29,409 nucleotides of DNA, taken from a virus. The DNA lies in IMG/VR virus record IMGVR_UViG_3300028548_003903, positions 1-29,409 of that record. The stretch is one strand, 5' to 3'. Positions 26,526-29,409 of this stretch are shown piece by piece. The notes under the pieces were generated by a model. It worked only from the letters and a program-made list of their open reading frames with translations. It made no database searches and was not told where the DNA came from. Position numbers and translations under genes: made by a program. Each line of letters begins with the position of its first letter. Within the stretch, counting starts at the first letter, position 1.

Positions 26526-28285
26526 ATTATGGAGCCTTAAAGTCTATTCCAAGAGAAACGAACATTAATGGCCAGTTCCACCAGCTGAGTTATATTCGCC
26601 CAGACGAGGCTGCGTTGCTAAAAAGCATGGGTGGTGCTGGCACAGCTGGTCCTGGTGGTGTTCCTCAGTATGGCTTCGCAGAATGGGCAAATGACAATTT
26701 AGGAACCAATTTTGACACGAGCAGCTCTAGCTCTAGCTCTAGCTCTAGCTCTAGCTCTAGCTCTAGCTCTAGCTCTAGTGATGATGATAAAGGCTATTTT
26801 GAAAAAGCATGGGATTATGGCACAGATCTTGTAACAGAAATTGTAACTCTTGGCGCAAAGGATACAGATACTTTTAACAGCACAGAATCTTCTAACACAT
26901 TTGTTACTGATGCTGGAACTGCAGTTGTAAACTTTGTCACAGATACTGCCACAGAGATAGCAACTGGCGGCAATGCAATAACAGGAACATATAATAAGGA
27001 TGTCACTGTCCCCACCACCACTCCAACTGCACTAGACCTCTCTATGGAATCTACTAAAACACAGGCTGAACTTGAAGCTGAGGCAAAGACCGCAGGGCAA
27101 GAAATGTATATGTTTATGGGCAATTACTACCCAGTAACAACTGAATTCTTTGACGCCTTTGGTGATTCATATTCAACTCAGGCCGAAGCCTCAGCAGCTG
27201 ACACAAAAGCAGAGCAGCAATCTACAGCCGCAAATGCTGGGGTGAATGTTGAATATACAAGCACAAACCTGCCAGTCTTTTACGACAATTCTGGATTTGC
27301 TCATTCAACTTTGGCTGGAGCTATAAGTGCCAACGAGACAGAGTCTCTTAATACAGCTCTTAATTCAGGAACAATGCAAGGCCCATTCAACGAGCAATTA
27401 GGACTTACATTCGTTGACTCCAGAGGATTGTTCCACACTTCCCAGTCCGATGCTGACGCAGCGAATGGCGCATATGTGATACAAGACAGCGCAACAAGTG
27501 CAGCCTCTTCAGGTTCTGATGAGGTCAGCGACTACATTGACAGATTTGGAATGACTGGATTAGAGGACAGATTCTTAGTTGGTAGAATAAATCCAAACAC
27601 AGGCCTGCCATATGTTGCGAATGATACAAACATAGTTAATTCTTTAGACGCAGACACTATACCTTATTCCCCAGATGGATACACAGACGCAGAAATACAA
27701 CTATTCGGTGGCGACCCATACCAGACCACCGAGAACGGTATTGTTCAAACAGACAATGCTTTCCGAGACCCAACAACCGAAGGCGATGGGCAGCATGGCC
27801 AGACCTTTACAGACGACGAAGCTGTTGAGCTCGCAGTTATTGAAGACGGAGTGGTCGTTGACGATGTCGGCTCTATAGATGCTGCATCTTTCATGGACAA
27901 TGACCAGCCTAGAATGCGGGACGTTTATTCAACCAGACCAACTTATGGTGATTTTTATGGTGGACGCTCTGGAGGCATCTGGGACAGATTCAGAGGCAGC
28001 TATCTAACAAGATTCGGCCAGCCGACAGAAGGCATTGACGAGATGGTTCGGGTTGTTACAGCGGCAGACGGGAGCAAGCTCTATTACGGTGCTGATGGAG
28101 CCTTGTTGAATCCTGACTCTGTTGGGGCAATAAGAACAGGCGGAGATCCGACCACTATACAAATTGGCGAGGAGCAGGTCTTGGTTGGCCAGCAAGAAAT
28201 CGGTGCTGATGGAGTCTTGGCTGGGACAACTTATACTCCTGATTACAATGCAATATCCGACGAAGAATTATTCAACTATCAATAA
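26522..28285 (+). CDS. Large acidic protein with poly-serine tract and internal repeats (head-associated candidate)
   Basis: A 587-residue acidic protein. Residues 67-86 are twenty consecutive serines, encoded by a hexamer repeat, followed by DDDKG. The part after it is rich in Thr, Ala, Val and Asp. Three similar stretches, about 45 residues apart, read as YPVTTEFFDAFGDSYSTQAE (near 201), LPVFYDNSGFAHSTLAGA (near 248) and LTFVDSRGLFHTSQSDADAA (near 292): a beta turn with aromatic residues and then a Ser/Thr helix start. No catalytic motif or membrane segment. In the head-gene order, it could be a scaffold, head decoration or internal protein; composition does not discriminate. Confidence 0.7.
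   Translation: MNYGALKSIPRETNINGQFHQLSYIRPDEAALLKSMGGAGTAGPGGVPQYGFAEWANDNLGTNFDTSSSSSSSSSSSSSSSSSSSSDDDKGYFEKAWDYGTDLVTEIVTLGAKDTDTFNSTESSNTFVTDAGTAVVNFVTDTATEIATGGNAITGTYNKDVTVPTTTPTALDLSMESTKTQAELEAEAKTAGQEMYMFMGNYYPVTTEFFDAFGDSYSTQAEASAADTKAEQQSTAANAGVNVEYTSTNLPVFYDNSGFAHSTLAGAISANETESLNTALNSGTMQGPFNEQLGLTFVDSRGLFHTSQSDADAANGAYVIQDSATSAASSGSDEVSDYIDRFGMTGLEDRFLVGRINPNTGLPYVANDTNIVNSLDADTIPYSPDGYTDAEIQLFGGDPYQTTENGIVQTDNAFRDPTTEGDGQHGQTFTDDEAVELAVIEDGVVVDDVGSIDAASFMDNDQPRMRDVYSTRPTYGDFYGGRSGGIWDRFRGSYLTRFGQPTEGIDEMVRVVTAADGSKLYYGADGALLNPDSVGAIRTGGDPTTIQIGEEQVLVGQQEIGADGVLAGTTYTPDYNAISDEELFNYQ
26723..26776 (+). repeat. Hexanucleotide repeat AGCTCT, nine copies, in a coding region
   Basis: Nine perfect tandem copies of AGCTCT encode Ser-Ser pairs; with flanking codons they give a run of 20 serines (26720-26779). 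Each gain or loss of a unit changes the linker by two residues without a frameshift. Confidence 0.95.
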
Positions 28286-28295
28286 GGAGGCTATC

Positions 28296-28943
28296 ATGGC
28301 TGAAAACGACCAGAGCGAACAAATCAACAGACTGTTAGCCCAACTCAGAAAAGAAGAAGGGGCTGCAATTTCTGAAGGCGAGATGGGTGCCATGCTTGAG
28401 CCAGCAGATGAAGGCTTATTGCAACAACAAAGGATGGCTGGTAAAAAAGAATTTGACAATTATATTAGTTCTGGCCAAGGCGAGCAAGACTTTAGGAGCT
28501 CCTTGGTTAAACAATATCCTAACGAGGCAGAAGCCTTACGCAAAGCAACTAGGAGAGAGCCTGGTGCAGCAGTGTCTAATAGTGAGATGCAGCAATTCAT
28601 GGAAGAAGAGCTAAACCTTATCACCACAGCTCAAGAAGGCCTAATGCAATTAGATCCTGAAGGGACTCGAGACGTTGTTCAAGGCCTCGAAGTAAGCAAG
28701 AACAGAGTTATGTCTGGTGCTGCGCTTTCCCCCGATGAGTACACAGGCATCTCAGCTATCCTAGAACAGATAGCCAATGCGTTCAAGGGGATGATGGGTG
28801 GTGGTGAATCTACAACCAAGACTTACATGGTCGATGGCAGACCAGTAGAGATGACTGAGCGAGAAATGATGGGAGCCAAGAATGCTGGCATCCTAGTACA
28901 AGATCCTGAGTCTGCAATTAGAGACATGGAAATGCAACAATAG
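28296..28943 (+). CDS. Helical head-region protein, unknown (scaffold candidate)
   Basis: A 215-residue protein from ATG 28296, with GGAGG seven bases upstream. It is rich in Glu, Gln, Met and Ala and is mostly helical: DQSEQINRLLAQLRKEE, MEEELNLITTAQEGLMQLD, ILEQIANAFKGMMGG. A KTYMVDGRPVEMTEREMMG segment near residue 185 looks like a small beta turn. An acidic, helical protein between portal and capsid genes fits a scaffold or head-assembly protein, but no family is recognised. A 20-base stretch around its start is identical to that at the next gene. Confidence 0.65.
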   Translation: MAENDQSEQINRLLAQLRKEEGAAISEGEMGAMLEPADEGLLQQQRMAGKKEFDNYISSGQGEQDFRSSLVKQYPNEAEALRKATRREPGAAVSNSEMQQFMEEELNLITTAQEGLMQLDPEGTRDVVQGLEVSKNRVMSGAALSPDEYTGISAILEQIANAFKGMMGGGESTTKTYMVDGRPVEMTEREMMGAKNAGILVQDPESAIRDMEMQQ

Positions 28944-28952
28944 GAGGCTATC

Positions 28953-29237
28953 ATGGCTGAAGTAAATGTAGAAAACATGGAAGAGAATGCTGAACTCTTT
29001 ATGGAGAAGATGGGCTTCGCTCATAATGCTGATGGGCTTGATATGTCTGATGATCAGTTGGTAAACTTCTTGCTGTTATGCCACCATATGCAATTCGGCG
29101 TTGGTGAGGACGATTACGAAGAAGAGATGATGGAAGACAGCTCCTCCCACGATGGTTCAGATGTCAAAGTTAAGATTATGAAAGTCGGCAATGGCGAAGA
29201 CGTTCATGCCATGATGAATAAGATCTTGGGCGGCTGA
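28953..29237 (+). CDS. Small acidic protein in the head block, unknown
   Basis: A 94-residue protein from ATG 28953, GGAGG upstream. Acidic and Met/Glu-rich, starting MAEVNVENMEENAELFMEKM, with a central helix LVNFLLLCHHMQF and an acidic linker DDYEEEMMEDSSS. A final KVKIMKVGNGEDVHAMMNKI resembles a strand plus helix. Its position suggests a small head-assembly protein; it could interact with the basic protein encoded next. No family recognised. Confidence 0.65.
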   Translation: MAEVNVENMEENAELFMEKMGFAHNADGLDMSDDQLVNFLLLCHHMQFGVGEDDYEEEMMEDSSSHDGSDVKVKIMKVGNGEDVHAMMNKILGG

Positions 29238-29238
29238 T

Positions 29239-29406
29239 ATGGCAAAACGAGGATTGTATTCTAATATCGCAGATAAGAGAAAGCGCATAGCTGCTGGCTC
29301 TGGAGAGAAGATGCGCAAGGTTGGCCAGAAAGGTGCACCAGCTAAAGGTGCATTTAAAGCTGCAGCCAAGACTGCAAAGAAGCCAGTAAAGAAAAGGAAA
29401 GCATAA
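29239..29406 (+). CDS. Small very basic protein (MAKRGLYSNI), DNA-binding candidate
   Basis: A 55-residue protein from ATG 29239, starting two bases after the previous stop. It starts MAKRGLYSNIADKRKRI and continues with GSGEKMRKVG and a lysine/alanine-rich tail (FKAAAKTAKKPVKKRKA). I recall short proteins with this KRGLYANI start in head-gene clusters of marine phages. The tail resembles histone H1-like basic tails, so binding to packaged DNA or to a structural partner is plausible. Its stop shares a base with the next ATG (TAATG). Confidence 0.75.
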   Translation: MAKRGLYSNIADKRKRIAAGSGEKMRKVGQKGAPAKGAFKAAAKTAKKPVKKRKA

Positions 29407-29409
29407 TGG
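29406..29409 (+). CDS. Start of the next gene, cut by the window edge
   Basis: ATG at 29406-29408 shares a base with the stop of the basic-protein gene (TAATG) and continues beyond the window. The identity cannot be seen; by gene order it may be the major capsid or another head protein. Confidence 0.5.

Noticed and set aside
26815-27123. Minus-strand reading frame across the Ser-rich protein gene
   Set aside because: It is a frame opposite a Thr/Val-rich coding region, with no ribosome binding site or likely product.
1-29409. tRNA genes, integrase, insertion sequences and attachment sites
   Set aside because: I looked in the gene-free stretches and saw no cloverleaf, transposase or integrase; nearly all DNA is covered by compact phage genes.

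Overview
The window is part of a tailed double-stranded DNA phage genome. It carries a large terminase, a P22-like portal, a SleB-type endolysin, and a self-contained replication set with no ribosomal, metabolic-core or integrase genes. Many small proteins resemble, from memory, families common in uncultured marine phages. The frequent ribosome binding site AGAAAGGA, sometimes preceded by CTT, is complementary to a 16S rRNA tail ending CCTCCTTTCT(AAG). Alphaproteobacteria have such a tail and E. coli does not, so an alphaproteobacterial (perhaps marine) host is a reasonable inference, not a proof.

Layout. From 2 to 1672 (+) lies the end of the late gene block: the 3' part of an unidentified, probably structural gene, then small membrane and other proteins, including an EF-hand protein with two membrane segments. 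From 20195 down to 1647 (-) is a long, tightly packed early/middle block, with many ATGA, GTGA or TAATG overlaps. In order of transcription it holds: a zinc-ribbon regulator candidate, two conserved phage proteins, a candidate ssDNA-binding protein, an archaeo-eukaryotic-type primase, a zinc protein and a UvrD-like helicase. A second unit follows: unknown genes, an FAD oxidoreductase, a variant ThyX, an HTH protein, a PseT-like 3'-phosphatase, small proteins, an SDR and a VOC protein, a DnaQ exonuclease, a 19-residue membrane peptide and a C-family (DnaE-like) DNA polymerase. A third unit has a 42-residue protein, a cysteine-peptidase-like protein and the endolysin. A fourth has a DUF6011-like protein, a zinc ribbon, an SNF2-like helicase and a VRR-NUC nuclease. 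From 20626 to 21786 (+) is a short operon of small unknown genes closed by an intrinsic terminator. From 21939 to the right edge (+) is the packaging and head block: terminase small and large subunits, portal, a poly-serine protein and several small proteins.

Regulation. The two arms diverge from a 430-bp gene-free region (20196-20625) that holds about eight GTTACC/GGTAAC motifs, a palindrome inside a promoter, and AT-rich DNA. It is the best candidate for a replication origin and/or operator region. Four strong copies of one promoter-leader cassette (TTTACY, 17 bp, TAGART, then a TTATCAAC...AGAAAGGA leader) start the transcription units at 4603, 5820, 14682 and 20626. Two weaker relatives precede 19840 and 20195. 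The arms converge at 1647-1672, where the two last genes overlap tail to tail.

Many real genes are small and easy to miss: 573-743, 1210-1344, 3753-3908, 5692-5820, 8719-8778, 10802-10975, 13911-14081, 21459-21623 and 29239-29406. They are supported by ribosome binding sites, stop/start overlaps and sensible protein composition. All functions below were read by eye; no database search was possible.
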